From Runella aurantiaca (GTDB lineage Bacteria > Bacteroidota > Bacteroidia > Cytophagales > Spirosomataceae), in NCBI RefSeq assembly GCF_003339505.1, contig NZ_QPIW01000015.1, positions 62,001 through 126,000 on the forward strand: a DNA stretch of 64,000 nucleotides, read 5' to 3'. The notes under the pieces were generated by a model, which had not been told where the DNA came from, did no database searches, and saw nothing but the letters and a program-made list of their open reading frames with translations. The translations under genes were made by a program, and so were the position numbers. Positions 17,069 to 26,004 of the stretch are shown piece by piece (the stretch's first letter is position 1; every line of letters starts with the position of its first letter).

Positions 17069-18220
17069 CTACTCAAACGCCGAAATATCTATATTCAACG
17101 TCTGTGCCGCTTCTCTGATAATGCTTTGTTGAAATACGGGATTTATTTCTGAAAGCTTCATTTCTCCCCCAATCAAAATGCCGATGGTTTCATTGCTCAA
17201 CACATACGGCGCAAAATGCGCCCCGTAGCTTTCTTCAATCCAGCGCTTAATGGGCAAAAATACGTGTTCGCGCAGGCGATTGTAGCGGGTCGATTTGCGT
17301 TGCCACTCGGCAATCTCCTGTCCAGTGGGTACCCGTTTTTGGGTAGACAATAACTGTGCTTTTGCGGCAGCTTGGGCTTGCTCCAAAACTGCTCTAAATT
17401 GCTCAGCCACGGCTTCGTTCTGAATGCGGTAATGAATACCTTTCAGGCTCATCCAGTCATTCAAAACAAACGGGTGTTCCATGACCTGATAGACTATTTT
17501 TTCGGAAAATACTTGGTAATGAGGCTTATTGATGCGTTTGGCTTGTTCATCCCGAAACCGATAGAGTTCATTCAGAATGTATTGTTGAAACGGCGTAAAA
17601 TCACGCTGCTCTTTGGGACTCAAAAAGGTTTCTTTGGATTTGGGAGAATAGTCTTTTTGCTCCACCACCCGCATCATTTGCTCAAACCATTCCCACCGAT
17701 TTTGCACTTGCAAACGCTCGGCAGTTAGTTTGCGCAAGGCTGGTAAATGGATAACGTCGTTGGCCGCGTATTCTAATTGCATCGGCAACAGCGGGCGTTT
17801 CAGCCAGTTACTCTGCTGTTTTGTTTTGCTCGATTCGACCCCCAGCAGCTCATACAGCACACTACTAAGCCCGATTTTCTCCAAACTCAGCATTTTGGCC
17901 GCTACGCTGGTATCGAAGATGTTGCGGGGCGAACAGCCGTGCAAATGAAGCAAACGTAAATCTTCGCCGCAATCATGAAAAATCTTTTCGGACGTTTCGC
18001 TCTCCAAAACCCGCCAGAGGGAAGTTAAATCGGGAACAACAAATGGGTCAATCAAATAGCAAGTATCAGGAGTAGCAATTTGAATAAGACAAAGCGTAAA
18101 ACCGTAGGCATAATGGTTGTGATCAAACTCGGTATCAATAGCAAACGCCTCCAAACCGCTTAGATGCTCAACCACTTTTTCAAACGCCTCTTGGGTCTGA
18201 ATAATTAAAGGTATTGACAT
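17069..18220 (-). CDS. rnd: Ribonuclease D-like 3'-5' exonuclease with HRDC domain
   Basis: A 383-residue DEDDy exonuclease. Exo I residues are Asp29 and Glu31 (FAIDTEF), Exo II is in IFHDCGEDLRLLH, and Exo III is YAANDVIHL (Tyr and Asp four residues apart). An HRDC domain follows at about 205-285 (FTPFQQYILNELYRFRDEQA). This matches RNase D, which trims tRNA 3' ends and other structured RNAs. The ATG at 18220 starts just before the exonuclease domain; a longer frame adds 32 unrelated residues. It is divergent from clpB, with 158 bp between start codons. Confidence 0.88.
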   Translation of the reverse strand: MSIPLIIQTQEAFEKVVEHLSGLEAFAIDTEFDHNHYAYGFTLCLIQIATPDTCYLIDPFVVPDLTSLWRVLESETSEKIFHDCGEDLRLLHLHGCSPRNIFDTSVAAKMLSLEKIGLSSVLYELLGVESSKTKQQSNWLKRPLLPMQLEYAANDVIHLPALRKLTAERLQVQNRWEWFEQMMRVVEQKDYSPKSKETFLSPKEQRDFTPFQQYILNELYRFRDEQAKRINKPHYQVFSEKIVYQVMEHPFVLNDWMSLKGIHYRIQNEAVAEQFRAVLEQAQAAAKAQLLSTQKRVPTGQEIAEWQRKSTRYNRLREHVFLPIKRWIEESYGAHFAPYVLSNETIGILIGGEMKLSEINPVFQQSIIREAAQTLNIDISAFE

Positions 18221-18378
18221 AGCGTCAAAAATAGCAAAAACAACGTCATTTTGTCTACATTCCCACCCAAAAAACAAAAAAAATATGCCAAAATTGCCGC
18301 TTTTCAGAACAGGCATACTCCTTGTACAGAAGGTGTTATCTAAATCACATTCACTAAAATATTAACAAAAAAGCCGCC

Positions 18379-21009
18379 ATGAATTTTAACCAATATACCA
18401 TCAAAGCGCAGGAAGTAATCCAGCGTGCGGTACAGATTGCGCAGGGAAACCAGCAGCAAGCGGTAGAGACGGGGCACGTTTTGCAGGCCATTTTGGAAGA
18501 CGACCCCAACACCTCACAGTTTTTGATGAAAAAACTCAACGTATCTTCTCAACTGCTACAAACCAAAATCCAAGCCGCCGTAAACGCCTACCCAAAAGTG
18601 GCAGGAACGGCCGCTACCGAATATATAAGTAATGACTTAAACGCCGCTTTTCAAAAAGCCCAAACCTATCTGAAAGAATTTCAGGACGAATTTGTCAGTG
18701 TTGAAATGCTTTTTCTGGGGTTGGCTACGGGCAAAGACGCCACCGCCCGACTCATGCAGGAGGTTGGTTTTAAAGAAAAAGGTCTGTTGGCCGCGATTAA
18801 AGAATTAAGAGGAAAAAATAACCCTGTGAAAGACCAAAATGCCGAAGCTAAATATCGCTCTCTGGAGCGGTATAGCAAAAATTTGAATGAATTGGCCCGT
18901 GCCGGAAAAATTGACCCCGTCATTGGCCGCGACGATGAAATTCGTCGGGTATTACAGATTTTGGCGCGTCGTACCAAAAACAACCCCATGCTACTCGGTG
19001 AGCCTGGGGTCGGTAAAACCGCCATTGTGGAAGGCCTCGCCCAACGTATTGTGCAAGGCGACGTGCCCGAACAGCTAAAAACCAAAGAAATTGTGTCACT
19101 CGACATGGGTCTGCTCATAGCGGGGGCCAAGTACAAAGGGGAGTTTGAAGAGCGTCTGAAAGCGGTGATTAAAGAAGTAACCGACTCGGAAGGCGAAGTA
19201 ATTTTGTTCATTGATGAAATCCACACACTCATCGGGGCGGGGGCCGGAGGTGAGGGCGCCATGGATGCGGCCAATCTACTCAAACCGGCCCTCGCGCGCG
19301 GCGAACTTCATACCATTGGGGCTACCACCATCAAAGAGTACCAAAAGTACATCGAGAAAGATAAGGCGCTCGAACGCCGCTTTCAGGTCGTAACCGTCGA
19401 TGAGCCCGGCGAGGCCGACGCCATCAGTATCTTGCGCGGCATCAAAGACAAATACGAACTTCACCACGGAGTACGGATTCAGGATGATGCCGTCATTGCA
19501 GCCGTAGAACTGTCGAGCCGGTATATTTCCGACCGTTTTTTGCCCGATAAAGCCATTGACCTGATGGATGAAGCTGCCGCCAAGCTACGTTTAGAGATGG
19601 ATTCGGTCCCCGAAGAACTCGACGACCTCAACCGCCGCATCATGCAGTTGGAAATTGAGAGAGAAGCCATTCGTCGCGAAAACGACAAGGACAAAGAAAC
19701 CCGCCTCAACAAAGAAATTGCCGATTTGAGTGAAGACCGAAACGCTCTCAAAGCGCAGTGGGAACTGGAAAAAGGCAAAATCAGTGAAGTGCGTACGCTT
19801 AAAGAGCAACTGGACCAACTTCGTCTGGAAGCTGAACAAGCTGAGCGCACTGGCGATTACGGAAAAGTAGCCGAACTTCGTTACGGTAAAATCCCAGAAA
19901 TTGAGAAAAAATTGGCGGGAGATATTGGAGAAAACCATTCCAACCACCACCTCCTCAACGAGGAAGTAACCCCTGAACACATCGCGGAAATTGTCGCCAA
20001 ATGGACGGGCATTCCGGTGAGCAAAATGCTGCAAAGTGAGCGCGACAAATTGCTTAATTTGGAAACAGAACTTCAAAAACGGGTAGCTGGGCAGGAAGAA
20101 GCCATTGAAGCCGTTGCTGATGCTGTCCGCCGCTCACGGGCGGGATTGCAAGACCCCAAACGCCCCATTGGTAGCTTTTTGTTCTTGGGGCCAACAGGGG
20201 TAGGAAAAACCGAATTGGCCAAAACCCTCGCCAACTACCTGTTCAACGACGACAACGCCATGGTGCGTATCGACATGAGCGAGTACCAGGAGCGCCACTC
20301 GGTCAGCCGTTTGGTGGGAGCGCCTCCCGGCTACGTAGGCTACGACGAAGGCGGTCAGTTGACCGAGGCCGTCAGACGCAAGCCGTACAGCGTGATTTTG
20401 CTAGATGAAATCGAAAAAGCACACCCTGATGTGTGGAACATCATGTTGCAGGTATTGGACGACGGCCGCCTGACCGATAACAAAGGACGGATGGCCAACT
20501 TCAAAAACACCATCATCATCATGACCTCCAACATCGGCAGCGACATCATCATGGAGAAATTCAAAGAAGCAGGCAACAAAACCGACAAAGGCTGGAAACT
20601 GTACTTCAAAGAAGAAGCCAAAAACGATGTGTTGAGCCTGTTGAAACAAACCGTTCGGCCCGAGTTTCTGAACCGTATCGACGAAATCGTACTCTTTGAC
20701 CCACTGAGCCACGACAACCTCAAACAGATTGTACGGATTCAATTCAACCACATCAAAGGTTTGCTCGCCGAGCAGGGTATCACCCTCGATGCCACCGACG
20801 ACGCGCTACTCAAACTCTCAGAAGAAGGCTACGAGCCCGCCTTTGGTGCCCGACCGCTGAAACGAGTCCTTCAGCGCCGTATCCTGAACGAGTTGTCGAA
20901 ACAGATTCTGAGTGGCAAAATCACCAAAGACTCCGTCATCATGATGGAACTCGGCGAAAACGGAGAAGTCGTTTTTGAGAATATAACAGAAGCGAAAATA
21001 GAATTGTAA
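18379..21009 (+). CDS. clpB: ATP-dependent disaggregase ClpB
   Basis: An 876-residue Hsp100 chaperone that solubilises aggregated proteins together with DnaK. Domains in order: N-terminal Clp_N repeat (1-145); NBD1 with Walker [10 protein letters not shown] (about 206-213) and Walker [12 protein letters not shown]; the long coiled-coil middle domain (about 410-530), which distinguishes ClpB from ClpA/ClpC; NBD2 with Walker [10 protein letters not shown] (about 604-611) and Walker [11 protein letters not shown]; and the D2-small domain ending near [11 protein letters not shown]. Full length for the family. It is monocistronic and followed by a strong terminator. No CIRCE or other heat-shock operator is evident upstream. 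Confidence 0.97.
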   Translation: MNFNQYTIKAQEVIQRAVQIAQGNQQQAVETGHVLQAILEDDPNTSQFLMKKLNVSSQLLQTKIQAAVNAYPKVAGTAATEYISNDLNAAFQKAQTYLKEFQDEFVSVEMLFLGLATGKDATARLMQEVGFKEKGLLAAIKELRGKNNPVKDQNAEAKYRSLERYSKNLNELARAGKIDPVIGRDDEIRRVLQILARRTKNNPMLLGEPGVGKTAIVEGLAQRIVQGDVPEQLKTKEIVSLDMGLLIAGAKYKGEFEERLKAVIKEVTDSEGEVILFIDEIHTLIGAGAGGEGAMDAANLLKPALARGELHTIGATTIKEYQKYIEKDKALERRFQVVTVDEPGEADAISILRGIKDKYELHHGVRIQDDAVIAAVELSSRYISDRFLPDKAIDLMDEAAAKLRLEMDSVPEELDDLNRRIMQLEIEREAIRRENDKDKETRLNKEIADLSEDRNALKAQWELEKGKISEVRTLKEQLDQLRLEAEQAERTGDYGKVAELRYGKIPEIEKKLAGDIGENHSNHHLLNEEVTPEHIAEIVAKWTGIPVSKMLQSERDKLLNLETELQKRVAGQEEAIEAVADAVRRSRAGLQDPKRPIGSFLFLGPTGVGKTELAKTLANYLFNDDNAMVRIDMSEYQERHSVSRLVGAPPGYVGYDEGGQLTEAVRRKPYSVILLDEIEKAHPDVWNIMLQVLDDGRLTDNKGRMANFKNTIIIMTSNIGSDIIMEKFKEAGNKTDKGWKLYFKEEAKNDVLSLLKQTVRPEFLNRIDEIVLFDPLSHDNLKQIVRIQFNHIKGLLAEQGITLDATDDALLKLSEEGYEPAFGARPLKRVLQRRILNELSKQILSGKITKDSVIMMELGENGEVVFENITEAKIEL

Positions 21010-21026
21010 GTTGCACTTTATTGATT

Positions 21027-21068
21027 AACAAAAACGCCCCGCTGAGATTTCAGCAGGGCGTTTTTGTT
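21027..21068. terminator. Bidirectional terminator between clpB and the Uma2 gene
   Basis: 18-bp stem with one mismatch (21027-21044 with 21051-21068) and a 6-base loop. A5 and T5 tracts at the two ends make it work in both directions. It starts 17 bp after the clpB stop and overlaps the stop codon of the convergent gene. Confidence 0.9.
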
Positions 21069-21717
21069 AATTCTCAAACTGAATATCTTTATAAATCTCC
21101 GCCAAGGTAAGTGGCTGCTCCATAATGGAGAACGAATCCTCTAAGCGGGTATAATCACGAAGTTCCCAATGATGAATGCCTTTGCGCTCGTAGACAGTCA
21201 CAAACGGCTGATATTGACTTACAAAAATGGCGTATTGCAACGAATCAATTTTCTTGTAAGCCAACAATTTATCCCCAAAATCGTGAGAAATGGTGCTTTT
21301 TGAAGTTACTTCCACCACCAACACGGGGTTCGTAATGGTACTTGTCGACTTTTTACCAGAAGGCAATGTCACAAACTCAGGCTCTCCCTGTACTACTGAA
21401 ACATCGGCGTTAAAATCCGTTGGGGAGAGCACATCGGCAATGTGAATTTTGATATTGCTGCCCAAAACCGAAAATCCTGAAATTCGATTAAAAACAGTTT
21501 TAAGACAAAAAATAATTTCGGCTACTAATTTTTCGTGGTAATAACTCGCATTTCCCATAATAACAATCTCATTGTTGAAGTACTCAATCGTAAACTGACA
21601 CTTTTCGACCCATTCGAGGTATTCCTCAAATGAGGCAGGAATGTGCAGCATTACGTCTTCCCCAAGAGCTTCCAATTCGGCGAGTGTTGTTGGTATTTTT
21701 TGGGTTTCTATCTTCAT
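21067..21717 (-). CDS. Uma2-family (DUF820) endonuclease-like protein
   Basis: A 216-residue protein of the Uma2/DUF820 family, a PD-(D/E)XK nuclease fold that is abundant in cyanobacteria and Cytophagales. Typical features are FEEYLEWVEKCQFTIEYFNNEIVIMG near the N-terminus (the E-Y..D/N-G/E-I pattern), then SPTDFNADVSVV supplying the catalytic Asp, NPVLVVEVTSKST supplying Glu/Lys, and KLLAYKKIDSLQYAIFVSQ. The biological role of the family is not established. It is monocistronic and its 3' end lies in the shared clpB terminator. Confidence 0.85.
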   Translation of the reverse strand: MKIETQKIPTTLAELEALGEDVMLHIPASFEEYLEWVEKCQFTIEYFNNEIVIMGNASYYHEKLVAEIIFCLKTVFNRISGFSVLGSNIKIHIADVLSPTDFNADVSVVQGEPEFVTLPSGKKSTSTITNPVLVVEVTSKSTISHDFGDKLLAYKKIDSLQYAIFVSQYQPFVTVYERKGIHHWELRDYTRLEDSFSIMEQPLTLAEIYKDIQFEN

Positions 21718-21764
21718 TCATTCATATTGTTTGTTAAAGATACCGAATTTTCATTGGCAAAAAA

Positions 21765-21789
21765 AATCCCGCCGACGTTCGGCAGGATT
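21765..21789 (-). terminator. Terminator of the Lys-rich protein gene
   Basis: 11-bp stem with one mismatch (21765-21775 with 21779-21789), GC-rich, and a 3-base loop. Read on the minus strand it is followed by an uninterrupted run of T. It lies 28 bp past the stop at 21817. Confidence 0.85.
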
Positions 21790-21816
21790 CTTAAAACAAG
21801 CCTAAATAAGCGCGCA

Positions 21817-22398
21817 TTACAACTTATTATCGGCCTTCAAATACGTTTTATTGCCGTTTGAATTGATGTAATACTGACCACCTTTGGGTCCCTGATAGAT
21901 TGTACGGCCTTTGTCATCTTTACCAATGGTTTTGTCAGCACCTGCTACTTTTTTGCGGGTTCCGTTGTCGGCTTCTTTACCATCGTCGTCCTTGGGAGTT
22001 ACTTTGGTTTTGGTAGAAGTCGTTTTTTTATCGGCTTTATCTTCTTTTTTATCCGCCTTACGGTCCGCTACTTCGGTTTCTTTTTTCTCTTTTTTGTCTA
22101 CTTTCTTATCGGCTTTATCGGCTTTTTTGTCCTCTTTCTTTTCAGCTTTGTCTTTTGGGTCAGATTTTTTACCCTTGCTCGACTTTCCTTCCTTCTTATC
22201 ATCGCCAGTTTCCTTTTTGTCGGCTTTGTCTTTCGGTTCCGATTTTTTTCCTTTACTTGATTTGGTCTCCTTCTTATCGCCGCCAGTTTCTTTCTTGGCC
22301 TTGGTCTCTTTTTTAGGTTTTGTATCATCTTGGGCAACGGTATCAACAGCAATACCGAAGCACGCTAATGTAATCAACAAGGCAAACAGGTTTTTCAT
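21817..22398 (-). CDS. Secreted Lys/Asp-rich repeat protein with PBCV-type basic adaptor tail
   Basis: A 193-residue protein with a Sec signal peptide (1-22, ending VDTVAQ). The mature region up to about residue 150 is highly charged and repetitive. It has near-copies of a unit containing KETxDDKKExKSSKGKKSxPKDKA (first copies around 35-85), then shorter KADKK/KEDKK units. The C-terminal ~35 residues are ordered-looking and different: GRTIYQGPKGGQYYINSNGN. That stretch resembles the short basic adaptor domain named from chlorovirus PBCV proteins. Possible roles are binding nucleic acid or acidic polymers outside the cytoplasm, but function is unknown. It is monocistronic, divergent from the FG-GAP gene, and has its own terminator. 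Confidence 0.75.
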   Translation of the reverse strand: MKNLFALLITLACFGIAVDTVAQDDTKPKKETKAKKETGGDKKETKSSKGKKSEPKDKADKKETGDDKKEGKSSKGKKSDPKDKAEKKEDKKADKADKKVDKKEKKETEVADRKADKKEDKADKKTTSTKTKVTPKDDDGKEADNGTRKKVAGADKTIGKDDKGRTIYQGPKGGQYYINSNGNKTYLKADNKL

Positions 22399-22434
22399 TT
22401 TGGTAAAGGATTAAGTTAAATTATTGGTTTGATT

Positions 22435-22442
22435 CAAAAGTA
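22435..22442 (-). promoter_or_regulatory. Candidate -7 box (TACTTTTG) for the Lys-rich protein gene
   Basis: On the minus strand this reads TACTTTTG, an exact match to the Bacteroidota -7 consensus TAnnTTTG. It is 37 bp upstream of the ATG at 22398. No clear -33 TTG at the expected spacing was found. Confidence 0.4.
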
Positions 22443-22443
22443 T

Positions 22444-22464
22444 TGTAAATTTTCAAAATTTACA
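22444..22464. promoter_or_regulatory. 21-bp perfect palindrome in the divergent intergenic region
   Basis: TGTAAATTTT, one central C, then AAAATTTACA: ten-base perfect arms. It lies between the divergent genes at 22398 (minus) and 22546 (plus), next to a candidate -7 box. This fits a dimeric regulator's operator. No regulator gene is adjacent. Confidence 0.6.
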
Positions 22465-22545
22465 GGAAAGATTCTGCTTTTCTATTCCTTTTAAAATATT
22501 AGACGATTGTACCGTCAGGCCAGTCACCTTCACTAAATCCAAACA

Positions 22546-23730
22546 ATGATGAAAAAGTTTTTTTTATTCCTTTGCGGATTAACTTCCTTTTCGGTTTTTG
22601 CCCAAACAACCACTCCCAATTTTAAACTACAAGTAGTTGATAATCAAATCAATATTGGCTATGGACTGGCCGTTGGCGATGTTGACGGCGACAAACGACT
22701 GGATATTTTATTGGCCGACCAAAAAGACATCGTTTGGTATAAAAATGAAGGCACTAAAAACGGAGAATCATGGACGCGACACGTGATGGTTTCAAACGTA
22801 ACTCCCAAAGACAACGTTTGCATCGCAGCCCGCGACATCGACGGCGATGGAAAGGTAGAAGTAGCAATCGGTGCCATGTGGAACCCCGCCGAGACGAACG
22901 ATATAACTAAATCGGGCGCGGTTTTTTACCTGATTCGACCGCAAGACCCGACCCAGCGCTGGGAACCCGTGCCGCTTCACCACGAAATCACAACGCACCG
23001 GATGCGCTGGGCACAGGTAAGTAAAAATAAATACCAGTTGATTGTGGTCCCATTGCACGGTTTAGGCAATGCCAACGGAGAAGGCAAAGGCGTCAAGGTG
23101 CTGGCGTATGACGTCCCCAAAAACCCAAAACAACCGTGGCCGTATCAGTTAATGGATTCAACCTTACACATCACTCATAATTTTGAAATTTGGGAAGACG
23201 CCGATGCCACCAAGGTGTTGATTGGCAGCAAAGAAGGCGGCAAAGTGGTTTCGTACCAAAAAAATCAATGGAAACCTACTGGACAATGGATTGGTGAAGG
23301 TTTGGGAGTGGGCGAAGTACGCCGAGGATATTTACCCAATAAAGACGCTTTTGTGGCGGCGGTGGCTCCTTGGCACGGCAATCAATTGGTGGTTTTAAAT
23401 CCAAAAACCAACTCTAAAAAAGTCCTGACCGACCGCCTGAGTCAAGGCCACGCGCTGGCCTGCGGAGATTTTCTGGGCTTGGGCTACTCACAAATAGCGG
23501 TGGGTTGGCGCAATCCCAACCCCGACAAAAAGGTAGGTGTACGCTTATTTGTACCAAAAGATGCCGCTGGCGAAAACTGGGAAGAATTTGTATTGGATGA
23601 AAGCGTCATGATGGCCTGCGAGGACCTTTTGGCCACCGATTTGGACGGTGACGGCGATTTGGACATCATTGCCGCAGGCCGCGCCACCCTCAATGTGCTG
23701 ATTTATTGGAATCAACGAATCAACAAATAG
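22546..23730 (+). CDS. Secreted FG-GAP/VCBS repeat protein
   Basis: A 394-residue protein with a Sec signal peptide (MMKKFFLFLCGLTSFSVFAQ). Several calcium-binding beta-propeller repeats of the FG-GAP/VCBS type are seen: DVDGDKRLDILLAD (about 45-58), DIDGDGKVEVAIG (about 97-109) and DLDGDGDLDIIAAG near the C-terminus. Between them are degenerate blades with W/Y-rich strands. Such propellers usually bind ligands or carbohydrate outside the cell. There is no C-terminal sorting domain and no catalytic motif. It is monocistronic; its 3' end is convergent with the polysaccharide locus at 2 bp distance, with no terminator between. Confidence 0.8.
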   Translation: MMKKFFLFLCGLTSFSVFAQTTTPNFKLQVVDNQINIGYGLAVGDVDGDKRLDILLADQKDIVWYKNEGTKNGESWTRHVMVSNVTPKDNVCIAARDIDGDGKVEVAIGAMWNPAETNDITKSGAVFYLIRPQDPTQRWEPVPLHHEITTHRMRWAQVSKNKYQLIVVPLHGLGNANGEGKGVKVLAYDVPKNPKQPWPYQLMDSTLHITHNFEIWEDADATKVLIGSKEGGKVVSYQKNQWKPTGQWIGEGLGVGEVRRGYLPNKDAFVAAVAPWHGNQLVVLNPKTNSKKVLTDRLSQGHALACGDFLGLGYSQIAVGWRNPNPDKKVGVRLFVPKDAAGENWEEFVLDESVMMACEDLLATDLDGDGDLDIIAAGRATLNVLIYWNQRINK

Positions 23731-23732
23731 CT

Positions 23733-24872
23733 TTACTTTTGAAGATTGGCAATGCCTTGAAGCATTTCATGGGCTACTTTTTCGGGGGCAAAAGGTGCTA
23801 CAATCTGTCGGGAAGCATCGCCCATACGTGATAATGATGCAGCATTTTGAACAAAATAGCGCATTTTGGCTACTAAATCTTGTTTTTGACGCGGGTCGAA
23901 GGTAAAGCCGTTCTGACCTGTACGAACCAAATCTTCCACGCAGCCAGAAGGTGCTGAGACCAATACCGGCAAGCCACAAATCATGGCTTCGTTGACCACC
24001 AATCCCCACGGCTCCGAATCGCTGGGTAACACCAGTACATCCGCTAAAGCCAAATATTCGGCCACTTCGTACCAAGCAACCCCAGCTTCAAAGCGAATAT
24101 TTTTTATCTTTTGGGCTTGCTGTTGTAACATTGGTTTTTGGTCTCCTTCTCCCAACAAAACTAAACCCCAATCGGTTGTTTCGGCGCTGATTTCGGCAAA
24201 TGCTTCCAGCAGCATCGTTAAATTTTTGGGTGGAATCAGCCGACCTACAAAAATGAAATTATAAGGGGCCCAGCCTCTTTGGTTTTTTCGTTTTTCCCGT
24301 TCGGGAGTTGCTTTTTGATAATGTTCCAAAATCACGTCATTGTCGACCACCGCTGCTTTTCGGGTCAGAATTTGGGAAGGCTTTACCCCCAATTTTTCCA
24401 AATACGCCGCCGATGATTGTCCGAAACAGAAAAAACCGTTTGCCTGCTTTAACAGAAATTGCTTAAAACGCTCTTTGGCTCCCATCCGCACGTGGTCGCG
24501 CACGTTGGACTCATTAGAAATGATGACTTTAATACCCGCCAGTTTGGCATAAAACAGTAAAACCCACTGCGCAGGGTCATACCAGCCCGTCAGATTCAGC
24601 ACATCGGGACGATAACTGCGGATTTTTTTCAACAGTGCCTTGGTTCGCGGCCACAGTTTGACTTGGTCGAGCGACGTATTAAAAAGCACCTCATAGTCAT
24701 AGTTGTACCGAAAGGCGTCGGCATCGCCCATGTTAGCGCGGCTTTTTTCGGAAAGGGCAATTTGAACAACGTGAATTTCTACACCGTACTGCGGAGAAAG
24801 TCGGTGTAGTTCGCTGAATAATTTGGACTTATAATGTGCCCAAAGCTGGTTATGGACGATGAGTACGCGCAT
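23733..24872 (-). CDS. Family 4 glycosyltransferase
   Basis: A 379-residue GT-B retaining glycosyltransferase. The C-terminal donor-binding domain is clear: FVGRLIPPKNLTMLLEAF (about 205-222), a LLGEGDQ strand, and the E-x7-E motif SEPWGLVVNEAMICGLPVL. The N-terminal domain starts MRVLIVHNQLWAHYKSKLF. I chose the ATG at 24872 so the protein begins at the first beta strand; it overlaps the SGNH gene upstream by 23 bp. It is the last gene of the polysaccharide locus. The specific sugar cannot be read from the sequence. Confidence 0.88.
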   Translation of the reverse strand: MRVLIVHNQLWAHYKSKLFSELHRLSPQYGVEIHVVQIALSEKSRANMGDADAFRYNYDYEVLFNTSLDQVKLWPRTKALLKKIRSYRPDVLNLTGWYDPAQWVLLFYAKLAGIKVIISNESNVRDHVRMGAKERFKQFLLKQANGFFCFGQSSAAYLEKLGVKPSQILTRKAAVVDNDVILEHYQKATPEREKRKNQRGWAPYNFIFVGRLIPPKNLTMLLEAFAEISAETTDWGLVLLGEGDQKPMLQQQAQKIKNIRFEAGVAWYEVAEYLALADVLVLPSDSEPWGLVVNEAMICGLPVLVSAPSGCVEDLVRTGQNGFTFDPRQKQDLVAKMRYFVQNAASLSRMGDASRQIVAPFAPEKVAHEMLQGIANLQK

Positions 24873-25854
24873 GGCGGGCAAAATAAGCGTCAAGGTATTG
24901 TTTCAATAGCGGGTATAAGTGTTTGGCCATGTAGGCCTGTCCTTTGGCGTTGTAATGAATGCTATCAAAGTCAGGATTTCGAAAAAGGTCGTTGGTCAAC
25001 GGAAACCCACTTCGGTGCAATTTCAACTCATCAATCACTGGAATGCGGTTTTTTCGGGCAAACGCCAATATCTCTTCGCCTTGACTATCGTAGCGATTTT
25101 GAGCTATTTCGGGCAATTCAGGGTGTAAATAAAGGCAAAAAGGAATACGCATCACCTTAGCCGTATCGGCTAGGTGCTGAAAACCAGGATTGAATACCGT
25201 TCCGAATTTATGAATCACATCGTTGGGGGCGTGTTGCGCGGCTGGCGAGAAAAACTCCTTCAAAGGCACTTCTACGTAGTGATAGACAAACAAAGTATAA
25301 ATATAACGGTGCCAAAACTCGTACAGCGCCACCGTGTATTGTTTGTCAGGGTAATTGGGATTCACCCCCACCAATTTATGATGGCTCATGTTGTCGTAGG
25401 CATCGTGGCTGCTAGTAACTAGGCACATCACATCGGCGCTGAAAAACCCTTTCTTTTTCAAAAAAGCAAACGCATTGTCTGGCCCCCAAGACCCTGCCGA
25501 CACATTCAGTACACGCACGGGCTGATGATAATGTTGCGTGAATTGTTTTTCGAGAATAGTCGAGGCCAAATCGTCGTGGTCGGTTGGGTTTCCGCCGTTG
25601 ATGACCGAATCACCAACCAGTAAAACAACCGTCGTATCGGTAGGATTGATGGGGTCACTGCGCATCGAAAACGCATTGGTACGCACTACATTTCTAAAAC
25701 GAAAACGGTATTGATCAGGGGCAAAAACGTATTCAAAATCGGGGTCCTCTACATACAGCGGAGCATTGCAAAATCCAAACACAAAGCGTAATAATAACTC
25801 AGTAGTTGAAAGCAAAACCAATAATAAAACGAGTATTTTACGCCATTTTTTCAT
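24850..25854 (-). CDS. SGNH/GDSL-type hydrolase, membrane-anchored
   Basis: A 334-residue protein with an N-terminal hydrophobic anchor (about residues 5-25). Seen: block I as VGDSVING with the nucleophile Ser, block III as SSHDAYDN, and the C-terminal Asp-x-x-His as DSIHYNAKG. This is the SGNH esterase arrangement seen in acetyl-esterases and O-acyl-handling enzymes of polysaccharide loci. It may remove or transfer acetyl groups on the exopolysaccharide at the periplasmic face (inference). Its end overlaps the start of the glycosyltransferase gene, so the two are translationally coupled. A terminator upstream (25926-25962) separates both from the glycosidase-like gene. Confidence 0.78.
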   Translation of the reverse strand: MKKWRKILVLLLVLLSTTELLLRFVFGFCNAPLYVEDPDFEYVFAPDQYRFRFRNVVRTNAFSMRSDPINPTDTTVVLLVGDSVINGGNPTDHDDLASTILEKQFTQHYHQPVRVLNVSAGSWGPDNAFAFLKKKGFFSADVMCLVTSSHDAYDNMSHHKLVGVNPNYPDKQYTVALYEFWHRYIYTLFVYHYVEVPLKEFFSPAAQHAPNDVIHKFGTVFNPGFQHLADTAKVMRIPFCLYLHPELPEIAQNRYDSQGEEILAFARKNRIPVIDELKLHRSGFPLTNDLFRNPDFDSIHYNAKGQAYMAKHLYPLLKQYLDAYFARHARTHRP

Positions 25855-25925
25855 TTCTATTCTTCCTAATTTCAGGCTTTTTCTTCTTCTATCTTGTCTA
25901 CAAACCTACGAATCAATCGGTAGTC

Positions 25926-25962
25926 AAAAAAATAAGAGTGCGACAAAAATTGTCGTCACTCT
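25926..25962 (-). terminator. Terminator after the glycosidase-like gene
   Basis: An 11-bp stem with one bulged base (25935-25945 with 25951-25962), 5-base loop, followed on the minus strand by a T-rich run (25926-25932). It lies 42 bp past the stop at 26005 and should separate the large transcript from the SGNH/GT4 pair. Confidence 0.75.
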
Positions 25963-26004
25963 CATTTCAGTAATGGTTATTATTGAGGAATCCATCTTTG
26001 GGGT

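Noticed and set aside
18221-18378. Heat-shock operator (CIRCE-like) upstream of clpB
   Set aside because: No TTAGCACTC-N9-GAGTGCTAA-like inverted repeat is present in the 158-bp divergent gap.
19591-20076. Minus-strand frames of 120-200 codons within clpB
   Set aside because: They are antisense to conserved ATPase and middle-domain sequence; their Ser/Phe-rich composition is a codon-use artefact.
21911-22414. 167-codon plus-strand frame opposite the Lys-rich protein gene
   Set aside because: It is the complement of Lys/Asp-rich codons, giving an artificial Ser/Leu/Phe-rich repeat. The minus-strand gene has the signal peptide and terminator.
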